Shown piece by piece: positions 32,501-46,217 of a stretch of 64,000 nt of DNA. Numbering within the stretch: position 1 is the stretch's first letter; the number at the start of each line of letters is the position of its first letter. The stretch is from the NCBI RefSeq assembly GCF_004011695.2, contig NC_082409.1:248001-312000 (forward strand), in the 5' to 3' direction. Origin of the DNA: Ascochyta rabiei (lineage: Eukaryota > Ascomycota > Dothideomycetes > Pleosporales > Didymellaceae). The notes beneath the pieces were generated by a model, which saw only the letters and a program-made list of their open reading frames with translations, did no database searches and was not told the DNA's origin. The position numbers and the translations under genes are program-made.

Positions 32501-35500
32501 ATGCATGATAGAGCCCCTAGGCTACCTATCATAGGCTCCGCCCCCACCCAACCGCCGGCTTAATTAACCCGAGCCCAGAGCGTCTAACCCGACGAGCCTC
32601 CTGCAGGCCTAACAATCCTTAAGACCTACAACCAAGAGCTCCTTAGGTACAAAATAAGAGCGAGCAAGTGGGCAGCTAAGGCCAAGCGCCTTTAGAAGCT
32701 CTAGAACTGGGTCAATACCACAGTAAGCCTAGCGATCCTGTCACTAGTAATAGTAAAGCTTATTACCTAAAACACTATAATGCTACAATTGCTTGTATAA
32801 GCCCTAAAGGAGGAGCTCGCTCTAACAGATATAAGCACCAAAAACTAGGTCAGAGCGGAGTACAGGCAGCACCTAGGAGCTGCCAGGCAAGGCTGAGCCG
32901 CTCTACAGGATTGGTATCAGAAATAGTTATACCTGTATATGCGAGCTAAGTTATATAAGCTCTCTAAGGTTACTAGGGAGCTCGCTGTACAAGACTTCTT
33001 AGATGCCTTAAGCTACTAGATTGCCCCAGAGTGGGCCCACACAATGAGCCAAAGGATCATCCAGAACAGTATCCTGGGGCTTGAAACGCTTAATCTAGAC
33101 CAGGTTTTAAGGGTCTTTAGTGGGTTAATGCATAAGCATACTATAAGATTAGGTAAAGATAACCTAGGCGTTTTTGCGACCTTTAGTACCCGCTCAGACG
33201 CTCCATCTAGCCAAAATAACGCGGGCGGGAGCTCTAGGAACAACGCTAGCAGCTCCTCAGGATACGTCTGCCCTTGTAAACAAAAAGGCAAGACCCACAA
33301 ATAGAAGCCTACTAATTGCTGTTTCCTTAAAACTGCTGTTAGAGGGAGCTCCTTACTACCTGTTCAGATAAGCAAAAAGAACAAGCAAGAGACTTGCTAG
33401 AGGCTTAGATACTAAGAGCACAAGGAAACCTAAAAGGCAATAGAGCGGCTCGGATGGACTGCAAACGCTCCATTAGCTATTACTTCAGCCGCCACTAGCC
33501 AAACTAAGAAAGTGGAGTTTCCTGGCAACGTCTAAGCAGCTCTAATTAATCCAAAATTAATAACAAATCTAGTAGAGAACGTGGGATCTAGGGTATACAA
33601 CCTTATGGATTTTAACGCTTATCTATTAACAGATAGTACTATTTTAGACAATAGAGCTGCTACGCACCTAGTTAACAGCGCCAATCGGCTGGTACCTGGA
33701 TCTTTCCGCCCCGCTGGGCCCACCGACACGGTGGAAGCAGGTACCCAGGCGCTCCCCATATCCAGACGAGGAGCTTGCTTGTTTAAGAACGCTCTGCACA
33801 GAAAGCGCAGCCTATACACTAAGGACCTGCTCCTTTAGGACGTTGTAGTTGTAGAAGGATTCTATGTTAACATAATCTCAGAAGCTTGCCTCTAAGAGAA
33901 AGGAGTCTAGTACCTAGGTCTAGACAGCTCTCTTTGTGTGGGATATATTAAAGATCTTAATAGGAGCGTTGTATGTGCTACTCTTAAGCGCGCTTACAAC
34001 CTTACTTTCCTTAAATACAAGCCACTTTCTCTCTATCCTCCCATCCTCAACGCAGTAACAACAAAGCGATCCTATAAATCTTACCCACGCAGCTCGCCTG
34101 AACAGCTGTGGCACGCCTGAGCTGGTCATCTAGGCCTAGAGGCTCTTTAAGCGCTGGTAACAAAGGCGCGCGGCGTGCGTATCAACGGGACGCTCTAAAA
34201 AGATTGTGAGATTTGCTTAACAACCTACGCTAAGCAAGTAATATCACAGAGAAAGAGAGAGAGACCAGCACAACCGTTTTGGAGAGTTGGCTGGGACCTG
34301 TTTGATATGCTGTTAGGCAGGGGAGGCGAATTATGGACGCTTGTGATTAAGGAGTACTATAGTGGGAAGCTCTTTGTGTTTACTTTACAAGGTAAAACGC
34401 AACTAGAGATCTTACAGGTCCTTACGAACTTTATAAGCTAGGTACGTACCTAGTACAAGCTCCAAATCTGCAAAATCAGCCAAGACAATAATACAGTAAT
34501 ACTCCTGTAGAAAGGGAGCTTAGCATATGAGCGCTGGGCGCTTAATTAGGGAATAGATATAGATCCCCCTCCTCTATACACACACAAGCCGAATAGAGGA
34601 GCAGAAAGAGCTGGTCAAGAGATAATCACAAAATCTATCAAGATGAGGAGCGGAGCAAATCTACCCCAGAAGCTCTGGCCAGAGATTGTTGTAGCGGCGG
34701 CATAGCTCTATAACATGAGCCTATCGCACGCACACAAGCTACGGAGCCTAAATGAGGAGCTTGATCTCTGGTTTACTTAGTATTTTTGATAGTATAAGCT
34801 AGAGCAGGTGAGGGTAGCAACAGCAGATCTAAGACCCGATTGGAGCGGGATTTACGCCTACGGCTGCCGAGCCTACCCCTTAAACAAGGAACAAGCAGCT
34901 GGGCGTAATTGGAGGGGCTTTAAAGTCACTCTAAGGGGGCATATCGGCTACCTTGTAGGGTACTAAGCATCTAACATCTATTAGATATAGGTCCCTATAA
35001 TTAACCAGGTTATAACAACACGCAACGTAACCTTTAATAAGGAGCTCTTTTATAATAGAGCAGATGAATCTACTGCTATAAGCGCTGAAGAAGCAGAGGC
35101 AGTGGTGGAAATCCTCTATAAACCTGGCGAGATTACAAACGCGGGAGAAGCAATCAAGCTCCCTAACAGAGACCTGACGCTTGGCAAGTCCTCTAAGCAT
35201 TAGCTCGGGGGTGACACTTAGGAGCAATCTCAATTGCTAGATAGCTAGTCTAGTAACAAAGGAGCTCCTGAGACAGAGACTGTACGCGCGGCAAGCTTGG
35301 CTGGCAAGCTGCTGGAGATCTGTGCAGAACGACACCAAGAAACAGGCCTCCTATCCCCCAACCCAACGCCTGAGCCAGAGCCACTGGCCTTAGGCGGGGA
35401 AGCTCCTAAAGAGGAGAATCTAACTAACGGCTCACAGGAAGTGCACTTACCTGATCAGGAAGGGAGCGCGCCAGTAGATAACAAGGATCTTGAGGAAGAA

Positions 35501-37444
35501 GATCTACCAAGACCCGCATTACTGATTGTTCTGATACCTTCTTAAAGGACAACAGGAGCAGATAAGGCAGTAACGAGACGCTTGTATCAACGGAGAGTCT
35601 AGGGTCCAGCCACAAGGCGGAGCCGCCGGATAGATGACCGCGAGCGCGATGAACCTGCTGATGATTATAAGGATAGAGCAGGACAGTACTTAGTAATAAG
35701 CTCTATAAGAAAGCACAGGTACTCCTAGCTAATCTACCCACTGTTTGAACATGCGAACAAATATGGCATAAGTAGAAGAGAGCTTGTCACCATCCACGCG
35801 GTGCTCGCGGCGTCTGTCTTAAAGAAGGAAAAAATCCCTTCAGAGCAGCGCACGCACCGTGACGAGCTCCCACCTTTGCTAAAGAAATGGAAGGATCTCG
35901 CCTACCACCCACTAGGAGCTCTATTTCGCCAGGCTTGTAAGAAAGAGATAGCCACACTTATAGAAAAGAGAACCTAGAAAGAAATAGACCGAGCGAGCGC
36001 CTTAGCTAGGCCTCTGCCGCTTAAATGGGTCTTCACATATAAGCTAGATTAAGATAGTTACTTCCTTAAATATAAGGCAAGGATCTGTGTACGCGGAGAT
36101 CTACAGGCCAAGGATTTAATCGTCTCAACCTACGCCACAACGCTCGCCTCTAGGTCTTTTCGCACCATGGTGGCGATAGCTGCCTAGTTTAACCTGGAGC
36201 TCTATCAGTATAACGTCGCAGGCGCGTTTCTTAACGCGAGCCGCCAGGACCAACCCTAAGTGCTCTGCGAGCTGCCAGATAGCTTTACAAAACCTAAGAA
36301 GGTAGTCCTACTTCTACAGGCTCTATATAGGTTACGTGATTCGCCAGTTCTATGGTACAAAGAGCTCTCAGCCACTCTCCAGAAGCTTGGCCTAATCGCG
36401 TTAAAAGAGGAACCTTGCTTGTTCTATGACGCTGAACGCTGGATAGTGCTACTGTTCTATGTAGACGATATTCTGCTAGCCTATTACAAGGACAATTAAG
36501 CTGCTGCAAAGCATCTTATAAGCTCATTAATGGCCAAATACCAGATAGAAGACTATAGAGCTGCTGAATAGTTTCTGGGAGTGCGTATTATCTGCGACAG
36601 AACTGCTAGAACTATTACACTCGCGCACGACGCCTATATTGACAAGCTTGCTACCAAATTTAGAGTAGTAGAGAAGGGATCCTTCCTAACAGTCCCCTTC
36701 CTGATAGAAGAGCTACTCAAGCATAACAGGCAAGCTTCAAAGCAAGAAGTTAAAGCGTTTCAAGAGCGGGTGGGATCTATCCTCTACACAGCAATTATGA
36801 TCTAACCAGATGTAGCGTATGCCGCCTCTCAGCTGTCCCATTATCTTACAAATCTGGGAGCTGCTCACTTTAAGGCAGCAGCTCAGGTTATGGCTTACCT
36901 CTATTAAACAAAGCACCTAGGGATACGGTACAGAGCTCACTAAGGCAGCCAATTGCTTATCTGTAGGGACGCGTCATTTGCCAACAATTAGGAGACCAGA
37001 CGCTCCTCTCAGGGGTATATCGTGCAGCTCTTTAGTAGTCTAATTATCTGGAAAGCAGCACGTTAATCAACAGTAACAACTTCGACCACTGAAGCTGAGT
37101 TGTTAACGTTAGAGCATGTGGCTAAGGAAGCAGCAGCTCTTAAACGGTTTCTACACGAACTTTAGCTAGACTTAGGGGTGCTGTAGGAGATTTTCTGCGA
37201 CAACTAACAAACAATCTGATTAGTAGTAGAAGAGAGCGAGCAGCTTACTACTCGGCTGCGCTATATAGATATCTAGAATATGTAGTTAAAACAAGAGTAC
37301 GCCAGGGGAAATCTCCAGGTAACGTACCTCAAAACGAGCGAGATGCCAGCTAACGGTCTCACAAAAGCGCTCCCCAGACAGGCTCACGAGCGCTTTGTCT
37401 CACACCTGAACCTGTTTAGCATTAATTATATAGAAAAAGAGTAG
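32501..37444 (+). pseudogene. Copia-2 gag-pol polyprotein, RIP-degraded
   Basis: One register for 4.9 kb with no indel seen; stops are TAG/TAA where Gln or Trp belongs. Gag ends in a knuckle-like CPCKQKGKTHK (33269-33301). Protease/integrase follow: DNRAATHLV near 33648 (protease, usually DSGA), CEICLTT near 34208, SQDNNT near 34480 (second catalytic Asp), and ERAGQ near 34608 (Glu of the DDE triad). RT from about 35950: KYKARICVRGD, YNVAGAFLN, LQALYRLRDSP and FYVDDILLA with intact YxDD. RNase H follows at about 36960 (CRDASFANN). The start at ATG 32501 is the first in frame and is uncertain. Confidence 0.85.
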
Positions 37445-38011
37445 GTTAAGGGAGAGGCAGAAGATTGTGGTATTGCTGGGGAGGACAACCCCCTCCCTAA
37501 ATAGGCAAAAGAGCACCTGTAACTACCAGTGGCAGCTCTTTTAAGCGCTTAACTAACAGCTATAGGGCTCAGCAAATTCTTTAAACTATGTATAGGGAGG
37601 ACAGCCCCCTCCCTATAGGTATCCAGCAGCTCCAAAACCTGACCCAACCAAGGAGGGTACTCAGAAGAAGTACCCATCCTTGATTAGGCTCTTCACCACG
37701 CAGAGAGCGCAGCGCAGATCAGTCGCCTGCTACAAGCTTGTTAGCTAATAAAAAACAACAAGTTATAATTGCTTACGGAAGTCGTTACTCCACCCAAGCA
37801 AACAAGCTTGTTAACTAGCTTGATCCTAAAGGGCTTAAGGCGGATGTCGCTAAACGAGCTGTCAGACTACTATTCACAAGCGCTATTTAAACAAAACCTA
37901 CAGGGGGTGGCACAAATGCCCTTAGGCGTAACGCCAGCAGCGCCTTCCCTGCCTACTAATACAATTGACGCACACAGGCACTAAACTGTTCACTATAAGC
38001 GCGTTAACGCA

Positions 38012-38040
38012 GCGCTCGCAGGGAATGATCCTGCGAGCGC
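38012..38040. repeat. perfect stem-loop, 11-bp arms
   Basis: GCGCTCGCAGG, 7-base loop gaatgat, CCTGCGAGCGC. The arms keep CpG and show no RIP. Might act in 3'-end formation or RNA structure of Copia-2; no direct evidence. Confidence 0.8.
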
Positions 38041-38059
38041 CCTGCGACGGGTTGCGAGC

Positions 38060-38330
38060 TAGTAGGGGGGCGCGGGCAGCGCGCGAGGTGGCGGCGGCGG
38101 CAGCGAGGCTGCATAGGCGGCGGCGGTAAGGGCAGCGGCAGCGGCAGTAGCAGCAGCAGCAGCAGAAGGAGCAGCTGAAGCCGCAGGCGCAGGCTTAGGC
38201 GCGGTCGTGGTTGTAGTTGTGGTTATGGTTGTGGTCGTAGGTGTAGGCACGGGCGCGGCAGAGCCGCTGGCGGCACGGGCAGCAGCTCAGGCGGCGGTAG
38301 CAGCGGCAGTGCGCGCAAGGTGCTTGAATT
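38060..38330. repeat. GC-rich trinucleotide low-complexity tract
   Basis: Runs of gcggcggcag, gcagcagcag and gtggttgtagttgtgg. It creates open frames on both strands (poly-Ala/Val/Thr) that I do not consider genes. Confidence 0.7.
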
Positions 38331-39057
38331 TAGGTTCTCTCTATAGGCCAAAGTCAGCAAAACCTCTAAAAAGAGCTAGTAAAACAAGGCTAGGAAGCTT
38401 AAACAGACGCTGTCTAAAAAAGCCTTTAAGGCTATAGAAAGCGCTAAAGCCAATAAAACTACTTAAAAGAGCTGGTAAACAAAGACAGGAAGCTCGAATA
38501 GATGCTCCCCTAAGCCATCACAACCACAGAGGAAACGCAAACCCAGCAAAACAACAAAGAAGCATGTAGGGTAGGTCTGAGGAGCGCGAAACCAGCAATT
38601 GGTATACTTACAGCCATGTTAATAGAGATAGTCAAAGAAACAGAGAAAAACGAGCGGGTGAGCTGGTTATATGGATCTCTAAAACACCTAGTAAAAGTGA
38701 GAGTGAATGCAACTTTCTCTAGGCAGCACGACGTTACCAGCTTAACAGCAAATAGACGATTACTAGTCTATACTATCCCTCTTATCTAATAAGGTTTGCA
38801 AGAAACAAGCATAGGAAAGGATACTTAGCAGCTTAGTAACAAGGAATCTGCAGCTGAACGAGCGTCTGCCACCTACTTCAGCCGCTCGGCAGAACAATTA
38901 GAGTCAGCAACGGGTTACAATTAAACCAAGACCACTAGAGAGCATTAAAACTACCAACCACAAGCTCAGAAATCTAGTTTAAGAATTTAAGAGCCTAATT
39001 ACCTACGCAGCAGCTCTTAGAAGACAGGCGATCCTGGCTGGGATCACCTAGGGGGTG

Positions 39058-39310
39058 TGTCGCGCAGCCGAGCCTGTGGATAACCAATAGGGTGCTCCCC
39101 TATCTAATCGAGCTTGCAGATTATTGTTGAGTGGCTCCTTTCTCCACAATTAACCACTGAGCTCCTGAGGGTCGCCTACAAAGCTTAAGTAAGCGAGATC
39201 ACGTGATAACCAAATTTCCTTTGTACTTAAGCAACACGTTACACATCAAATATATAGACACTAATCAAATTAATCAATCACCTGAGTATAGTCCTCCAAG
39301 CTCTGTCACA
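39058..39310 (+). repeat. 3' LTR of Copia-2
   Basis: 253 bp, preceded by ggggg, followed by the AAACC duplication. Confidence 0.95.
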
Positions 39311-39351
39311 AAACCCCTATAGGGAAAAATTATAATCAAGTAAAGGTATTA

Positions 39352-41214
39352 ACGTACTCTACAGGTAAGCGGATTAAACAGGTAAGCAGATTACTCTGCT
39401 AAGACCACACTAAATTTCTACCCTATTATAGCTCGTATTAGTCCACTTTGGCCTTGTATACAGTAGTGCAGTACATAATATTATTTAGAAACATCTTCTA
39501 CAGCCTTCTTACATGTACGCAAGTTATGTCTAACATTATAGCACTTTGTACAGCGTCTTTAGGTTACTTCCCCTCCTTTAGCGCGCACTTGCTTCTTTGC
39601 CTTCTTACTATCACCACGCGCCCTAAACTTAGTTAGAGTAGTTAATTAAAGGCCTTCCTTAGCTGTTAGGACTCTCTTCTGCTGTAATTGCTTTCTTTTA
39701 TGCAATTTACGTCGCATAGCAGCCTTATTTACTGCTTAAAGCCTAGTAATCTCCCTTTAAGCCAACACTAGCTTATGTGCTACTATAGCTGCGCCTTTAG
39801 CAAGCTTTTTAAAGGCCTTAACTATTAAAGTTAGTAAGCTGCTTGCATGCCTTTAAATCCTCTCTTAAACCAGCGTTAATTGCGACCCTAATTGCAGGGT
39901 AGTGCTTGGGGTTTAGGACTGCCAGGGCTAATCTTCTATAGTAGGTAGCGGTAGGGTACGTAGGCGGACATCAAGACCTATTATAACCCGTTCTAGGTTA
40001 AGGGGGACTATTCTAGCGCCTTAGAAGCCTCCTTAGATATTGCTAGAAGTAAATGTCTCCTTATAGGCGTCTATAAAGTATAGTAGGAACTTAGTTTTAG
40101 TAATATAAGTAATGTAGTTACGTATAAGATTCTTAGCTTAGCGCCTATATACCTTCTTTAGAGGGGTAAAATAACCTACATCTAGTAGTTATAAGAGGTA
40201 AGATAAGTGTAGAGGTATATACAGTATAACAATCTTTACTTCCTTACAGTATTGTTAGAAGTTAAGGGAGTTGTAGCTCTTGTGGCTGTTAATAAGGAGT
40301 AGCTAGTGCACTCCTTAGGTGCGCGTCTTTGTATAGGCAACAAAGTGCTTTAACTAGTCTAGACTAAGCTTGTTAGTAGTCTATCCGTTCTTAGAGACTC
40401 TAATAACCCAGTTATAGGGCAGATTGTCCTCTTTGTACCAGGCAGAGAGGTGGTTACAGCCTTTAAAGATAATAAAGGGTAGAATAGCCTACCCTGTGCT
40501 ATTAATGCCCTATATAACCGTTGTCTACTCTTAATTACCCTACTGTACTGCCTTTAGCCGTCCTTAACACTCTAAGCCTGTAATAACTACTCCTGTTAAT
40601 ATCTAGCCTATTATAAAGCCTGTCTTATTAAAGTTGTACGTGTTATTGTCCTAGATGCTATACTTAGCTTTAACATTCGCTACAAGCCTAAACTAGCCCC
40701 TAATAATCTCTAGATCCTTACAGAGGGCTCTCTTGTAGTTGTACTTGCAATTAAACCTTACTTTAAGGTTAGGGCAGCGCTTAACAAACGTGTTAGGCTA
40801 GTTTATGCTAATATAGCCTATATTATACTTAGCACGCAAAGAATTAGCTATATTAGCTATAGTAGCCAGCTAAAAGGTAAATCCTTGTGCATCTAGCTTA
40901 AGGATGTACTTAGCAATTACGTCCTTCTTAGTCTGGTCTATAATCTGTTAAACTAGCGTATAATTAGCTTATGCAGGTTGTCCTGTGTATTAAGCATGTA
41001 GTGTGCTGTAAGGCGTGTTATATATAGCTGCAGCGTGTTACAGGGTAAGTGTTGCGTCTTGTTTAATTACCTAGAGCGCAAGCTGTATTGCAGCTTCTCT
41101 TAAGGGCGTAGATTAATGTTGTTGTTGAGGCATTGCGTGGTAAGGTGGAGGTTTGGTGTGGTCTTGGCAGAGTGATCCGCTCACCCGTTTGATCCGCTCA
41201 CCCGTGGAGTACGT
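39352..41214 (-). mobile_element. pogo-like (DDE1) element P1b with transposase remains
   Basis: 1863 bp, inverted repeats ACGTACTC..., flanked by TA (39350-39351 and 41215-41216). Same length and order as P1a. The transposase frame starts at ATG 41131-41133 on the minus strand, ends near 39420, and carries RIP stops. The right terminus keeps its CpGs (gatccgctcacccg) whereas the left is RIP-altered. It is inserted in gypsy-2 between the chromodomain and the 3' region. Confidence 0.9.
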
Positions 41215-41216
41215 TA

Positions 41217-44200
41217 AGCCTTTTTAGTCCCCCTATTTTTTAGACTTTAACCTTAACGTCTTATTATGCGGTCTAAGCAGTTACTTTATTATTTTCTAGT
41301 AATGTTTCAGCGCTTCTTTAGAAAGATTTGTGCTAATTTCCTAGGAATTCTCTAAGTTAGGGAATCTATCCCACTTAATAAGGTATTCCTACTGTCTGTT
41401 ATCTAGTTACTGTCTATTAAGGACTTTTTCTACATCCTTTACCTTCTCTTCCCCTTTAACTATAGGTTCTTATATTTGTTCCTGTATAATTAGAAGTTAA
41501 CTTCTTAGTGTGTATAGGTCTAGCAGTAATGCATAGAATACTAGATAAATTCCTTTTGTTCCTAGCAGGTCTACTCTGTATGCACTGGGGCTAATCTAGG
41601 CCATAATAGTCCTAGGTCCTAGGTATTTCTAGTCTAGCTTCTTTTTTAGGCGTACTGTCCTAATGTTCTTACTAGAGACTAGTACTTTATCGCCTACTTT
41701 AAAGGGTGCTAGTAGTCGTTTCTTATCTAAGTGTTTCTTTTAATACTTATTTATCTTTTCTATGTTTGCTTTACAGGTAGCCTATAAGGAAATAACTCTA
41801 GCAGCTAATTCCTTTGTAAGGGGAGATTCTCTGCCTTTTAATGCTGAAGTAGGCTAATCTGTGCTCCTTAGATCTATACTGTAACAGGCTTAGAAAGGTG
41901 TTATATTTATAGATGCGTAAATGCTATTATTATACGCAAATTCTGCAATTAAAATCTATAGGGCCTAATTGTCTTATTCTAGAGTACAGTAGCAACGTAA
42001 GTACTGTTTAAAAGTCTAATTTTACCTTTCTGTTTAGCTATCTGTCTAGGGATAATAGGCCAACGTTAAGACTTGTCTTAAGTTTAAATAGTAGTTAAAG
42101 GTTTCCCACGTCTTTAGGTTTATCAGCAGCCCTTAATCTAAGATAATTTATGCTAGCACGCTGTGTAAGCAGATAATTTCTCTAATCTAGGTATGTGCTA
42201 GATCTTTTCTATCCTAATTAGCCCTAGCTAGTATGTAGTGTGACATTTTAGTTAACTTACATACTACTACCAGTATAGAGTTATACACTAGCCTAGCCAC
42301 CTTACTAGAGGGTAATTCTGTAATAAAATCTATTGTTACGTCCTTCTATAGTTAGCTTAGCACTAGTAAAGGTTATAATAACCTATATAGTTTGTGTTAG
42401 GCAGCAGTTAATCTCCTATATACTAAGCAGTTGTAGCAGTAGTTAGATATATCCTTATTAATGCCCTTCTAGGTGTATCTGCGCTAAATCTTCTCTAAGG
42501 TCCTTTGTGCTCTAAAGTGTCCTAATATTAGGTTATTGTAACGTTCTTTAATGACTTACACTTTATCTTTTAGCCTTATAAGTAAGATACGCCTCTCCTT
42601 AGCTATATTGTCTTTTTCTAGGTTATTTTATCCTATTTTAACGTTGCTTAACTCTTTTTAGTGCTAGAGAGTTTGTCTGTGTTGTCTAAGTCTGTCTAAC
42701 TGTTCTCTCTTAATTCTTCTCTTTTAAGATCCCTTATGTCCTTTCTTTCTTTTGCAGACAAACAAAGGGTTATAGCTGCTACTAGGGGAGTATTAGAGTT
42801 CCTTCTAGTTAGGATCTCCTAAAGTAGTTGTATAAAAGCCTTGTTGTACTTTTATAAGGGGTCTTACGCCTCTCTTATGTAATTAGGACGCTGTAAGGGT
42901 CTATCTATAGGGTTTATAGACCCTAGTTAATAAGTAATTACAAAGTTTAACTTAGATAATACTAAGTATGCCCTTACTTACTAATAGCTAAGAACCTTAG
43001 TCTCTATAAACTATTTTAGGTTTTAGTAATCTGTTAGGATCTTAAAGAAGGTACTGTCTAAGTATCTTTACTAATGCTATAGGCTCTAGATAATTGTAAG
43101 AAGTTCCTGGTTGTAAGTATTGTAGTTATACTCTGCTTAGATTAACTTCTTTAAATAGAAGTCTACAGGCCTCTATTAGGCCGGCTTCCCCTCCCTAGGG
43201 ACTAGTTAACTGAGGATTCCTAAGATAGCGCCTCTAGAGGCATCTACTTCTATCCTAGTCTGTCTCCTAGGTACAAAATAAACTAAGATAGGTACGTTAA
43301 TAAATAAATCCTTTATATTCTAGAAAGCTTATAGGAATTCTTTGCTTAGCTTAAAAGGCTAACTCTCCTCCTTCCTTATTACTTAACTAGATTTGGCCAA
43401 ATTTAGCCCTTTCTAGGTTAATTAGGTTAATAGCAAGGCTAATTTAGAAAACTATACAATAAATCTCTAATAGTAGTTTATAAAGCCTATAAATACTTAG
43501 ATATTATAAACTATATGCAGGATTAGCTATTCTTAGATTGTTTTAACCCTGTCTAGGTTAATACTTACCCCTTTAGGTAAGACTATATACCTAAGGTACT
43601 CTATACGTTAATAGTACTATTTACACTTATCTAAGTGTATATAGAGGTTTACTTTGCAAAGCCTCTCTAAGACCTCCTTAACATGTCTAACGTAGTCTTC
43701 CTCTGTCTTAGAGTATACTAATATGTTGTCTAAATACACAATATAAGTTATATTAACTAATCCTATTAGTGCCTTATTTATATAGGCCTGAAATTAGGCA
43801 GGAGCATTTTTAAGTCTAAACAGCATTACTATGTACTTAAAATGTCCATACCTAGTTTAAAAAGCAGTCTTCTACTTATCCCCTTCCTTAATTTAGATAT
43901 AGTAATATGCCTTACGTACATCTAGTTTAGTATAGAACTTAGCTTGCGCTAGTTATTCTAGTAACTCTATAATTAGTAGTAATAGATAGCAGTTTTTAAC
44001 TGTTATCTTGTTTAGACCTCTATAGTCTACACACAGTCTTAGGTTACTATCTTTCTTCTTTAAAAAGAGAATAGGCGCTCCTGCTAGCGACCTTAAGTGT
44101 TATATCCAGCCACGTTGTAGATATTCTACTAGATACTTCCTAAGTATCTCTAATTCTGTTGCAGATAGCCTGTATAACAGTTAGTAGGGGGAAGTAGCTT

Positions 44201-46150
44201 CTTCTGCAATATTAATCGCCAGGTTATGCTCTCTATGCTCTAGTAGGACCTAAGCATTATCCTCTAATCCTAAGTACGCATATTTTTAATACACTTCTAG
44301 AATTAGGCTCTTTTTATCAGATATTAGGTTATATATACCTACTAAGTTTACTATACACATATAAACGTCTACTAAGAGACTTCTTATAGTGCGTTTAAAC
44401 TCTTTAGCATCTTCTAATACTATTTTCTTTAGTTTAGGAGAGTCCCTATACTTCTTCCCTTAGAAGAGCATACGCTAGCTTAAATAGCTTAGCTTAGGGT
44501 TTGTCTAGTTAATCTAGAGTAATCTAAGGTATATCTTGTATCTTTGTACGTCTATAACTACAAAAGGTATCTGTTTAACCTCCTGTCTTCCACAGGAGTT
44601 AACAATAGATACTTCTGCTGTAGTTACTCTGTAGATAGGCAATTCTGCTCCGCCTACACCTTTAGCCACTATTTTATTTAATAGTGTAACCTCTAGATCC
44701 TGCTCCTTTGCTAGGAGAACTAAAATTAAGTTTAGTTGTAACCCTCTATCTATTAAGGCTTCTATATTCTCTGCGTTGCCTATAGATGCTTTATCTATTA
44801 GTAGGTATATATGTTCTAGGTATACTGCCTTATAAAGAGAGATATTCTTCTTCTTCTTCTTAGATAATTTAATATAGGCTATAAGAGAGGAGATTAGCTC
44901 TTAGGTCCCTTATCTTTTCCTAACTTATCTAGAGTAGGGTATTTCTAGTTAAACTTTAGCTTTAGGCAGTTAGGGCAGTAGTAACTAGTTTCTCTGTACT
45001 TAAGGTATGCGTTTTAGGCCTTATATAGCCTGTCTTAGCCCTTTTTACCCTTTACTAGCTCCTTACAGAACTTCTTAGACTTAAATAACTTTTTTAGAGT
45101 TTTTATATTCCCCTCTAACCTAGAGTTACTAAATTAGCGCTTCTATAGTTCTTTGTTAGTTATCTTACCCTTAGCTAGAGTCTTCTTAGGTAGCTGTTAG
45201 CTATGCTGACCTAGCCTCTAGTTAATAATGCTAGCTTGTTCCTCTACCTTTAGGATTATGTCTCTTTAATTATAGGGGATAAGGAATAAGTTCTTTTATA
45301 TACTAGGGAGTAGTGCAGTAATATATTCTAGGACTTAAAGCTCTAGCATATATAAGTTGCCTAGTTCCTCCTATAGTAGACGTATAAAGTCTAATAGATC
45401 TATAGGGGACTAAGATTTCTACTACTTATATTACTTTAAGGATTTATATGCTGCTTACTTATATTTAGCTAGTGTTCCTAGAGTATCTAGTATAATTCTT
45501 TTTAGCTCTTACTACGTTAGTTCCTAGGTTAGCTAATTGCAGTAGTTAGTTACGCAGTAGGCCTGCTATAACATCTTTAGGTTCTCTAAGAGGTACCTTA
45601 CGCTAAAGTTAATCTTTTATTCCTCTATAAGGAAATTAACTAGGGATTAGAGGAAGTATCCCTTATAATCTTTCTTCTAACAGTTATATTTAGCGTAGTT
45701 ACGCTTTACATACTTCTATAGGGGTTTAGGTTATAGAAGATTTATAGATAGAAAAGATTATAGTTTCTCTACCTCTTTTAGTACTTTTTAGAAGGATAGG
45801 ATTGTTACTAGATCTCCTTTGTTGTATTTGCGTCTAAGTTTACAAAAAAAGGAAAGTTCCTTATAGTCTTTTGTCTCTTATAACTATTTACGCAAGTTTT
45901 CTAACTCCTATTATTAATTACCTACTTCTAGGCTATTCTAGCCTTCTCTAGCTAAAGCTGCCCTACAGATACAAATTCTAGGGTAAGGTGTACTACCTAG
46001 AGGACCTACAGATCCTCTTAAGGCACTATAGACACTTAGTGTCTGTTAAGGTATCTCCTTATCTGCAGAGGGAGGTGTTACCTCACGCTCTACTAGCTCT
46101 CCTACAGGTAGGTTGTCTTAGTCCCTCTCTAAAGACAGTAAGCCTAGATA
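41217..46150 (-). pseudogene. gypsy-2 gag-pol with chromodomain, RIP-degraded
   Basis: Read on the minus strand from the right: gag knuckle YYCPNC (about 44970), protease region (about 44600), RT with YIVYLDNILVYSK (about 43740, YxDD with Asn), RNase H, integrase finger CYNCLVYR (about 42420), DFITELPSSK (42320, first catalytic Asp), ISDRG-like IILD (about 42140), LTLAYYP (about 42070), and a chromodomain (about 41250-41420, EKVL...YLIKWD-like). Stops are TAG/TAA of RIP type. The start of gag is not resolved. Confidence 0.8.
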
Positions 46151-46217
46151 ATTTAGTTTAAGACTTATAGTAGCTTAGGTCTATCTTTAATTATAATATA
46201 GTTAAGAGCAATTAGAA

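Larger units (their letters stand above)
37445..39057 (+). other. 3' region of Copia-2 between RNase H and the 3' LTR
   Basis: Unusually long for Copia. It contains two ggaggac...cccctccc hairpins (about 37480 and 37597), a perfect stem-loop at 38012-38040, and a GC-rich low-complexity tract (38060-38330). Frames continuing from pol to 37983 and one from 38616 (MLIEIVKETEKNERVSWLYG) look coding-like but have no recognisable domain. I cannot tell an extra ORF from an untranslated region. Confidence 0.4.
31950..39310 (+). mobile_element. full-length Ty1/Copia element (Copia-2)
   Basis: Two 253-bp LTRs (31950-32202 and 39058-39310) with target duplication AAACC at 31945-31949 and 39311-39315. 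Single-frame gag-pol (32501-37444), a 1.6 kb 3' region, and purine tract ggggg before the 3' LTR. The LTRs differ at 18 sites that I counted, all transitions, as expected from RIP rather than from age alone. It is nested in gypsy-2. Confidence 0.95.

Noticed and set aside
38059..38437. Ala/Thr/Pro-rich and Val-rich frames on both strands
   Set aside because: They are translations of trinucleotide repeats in the Copia-2 3' region.
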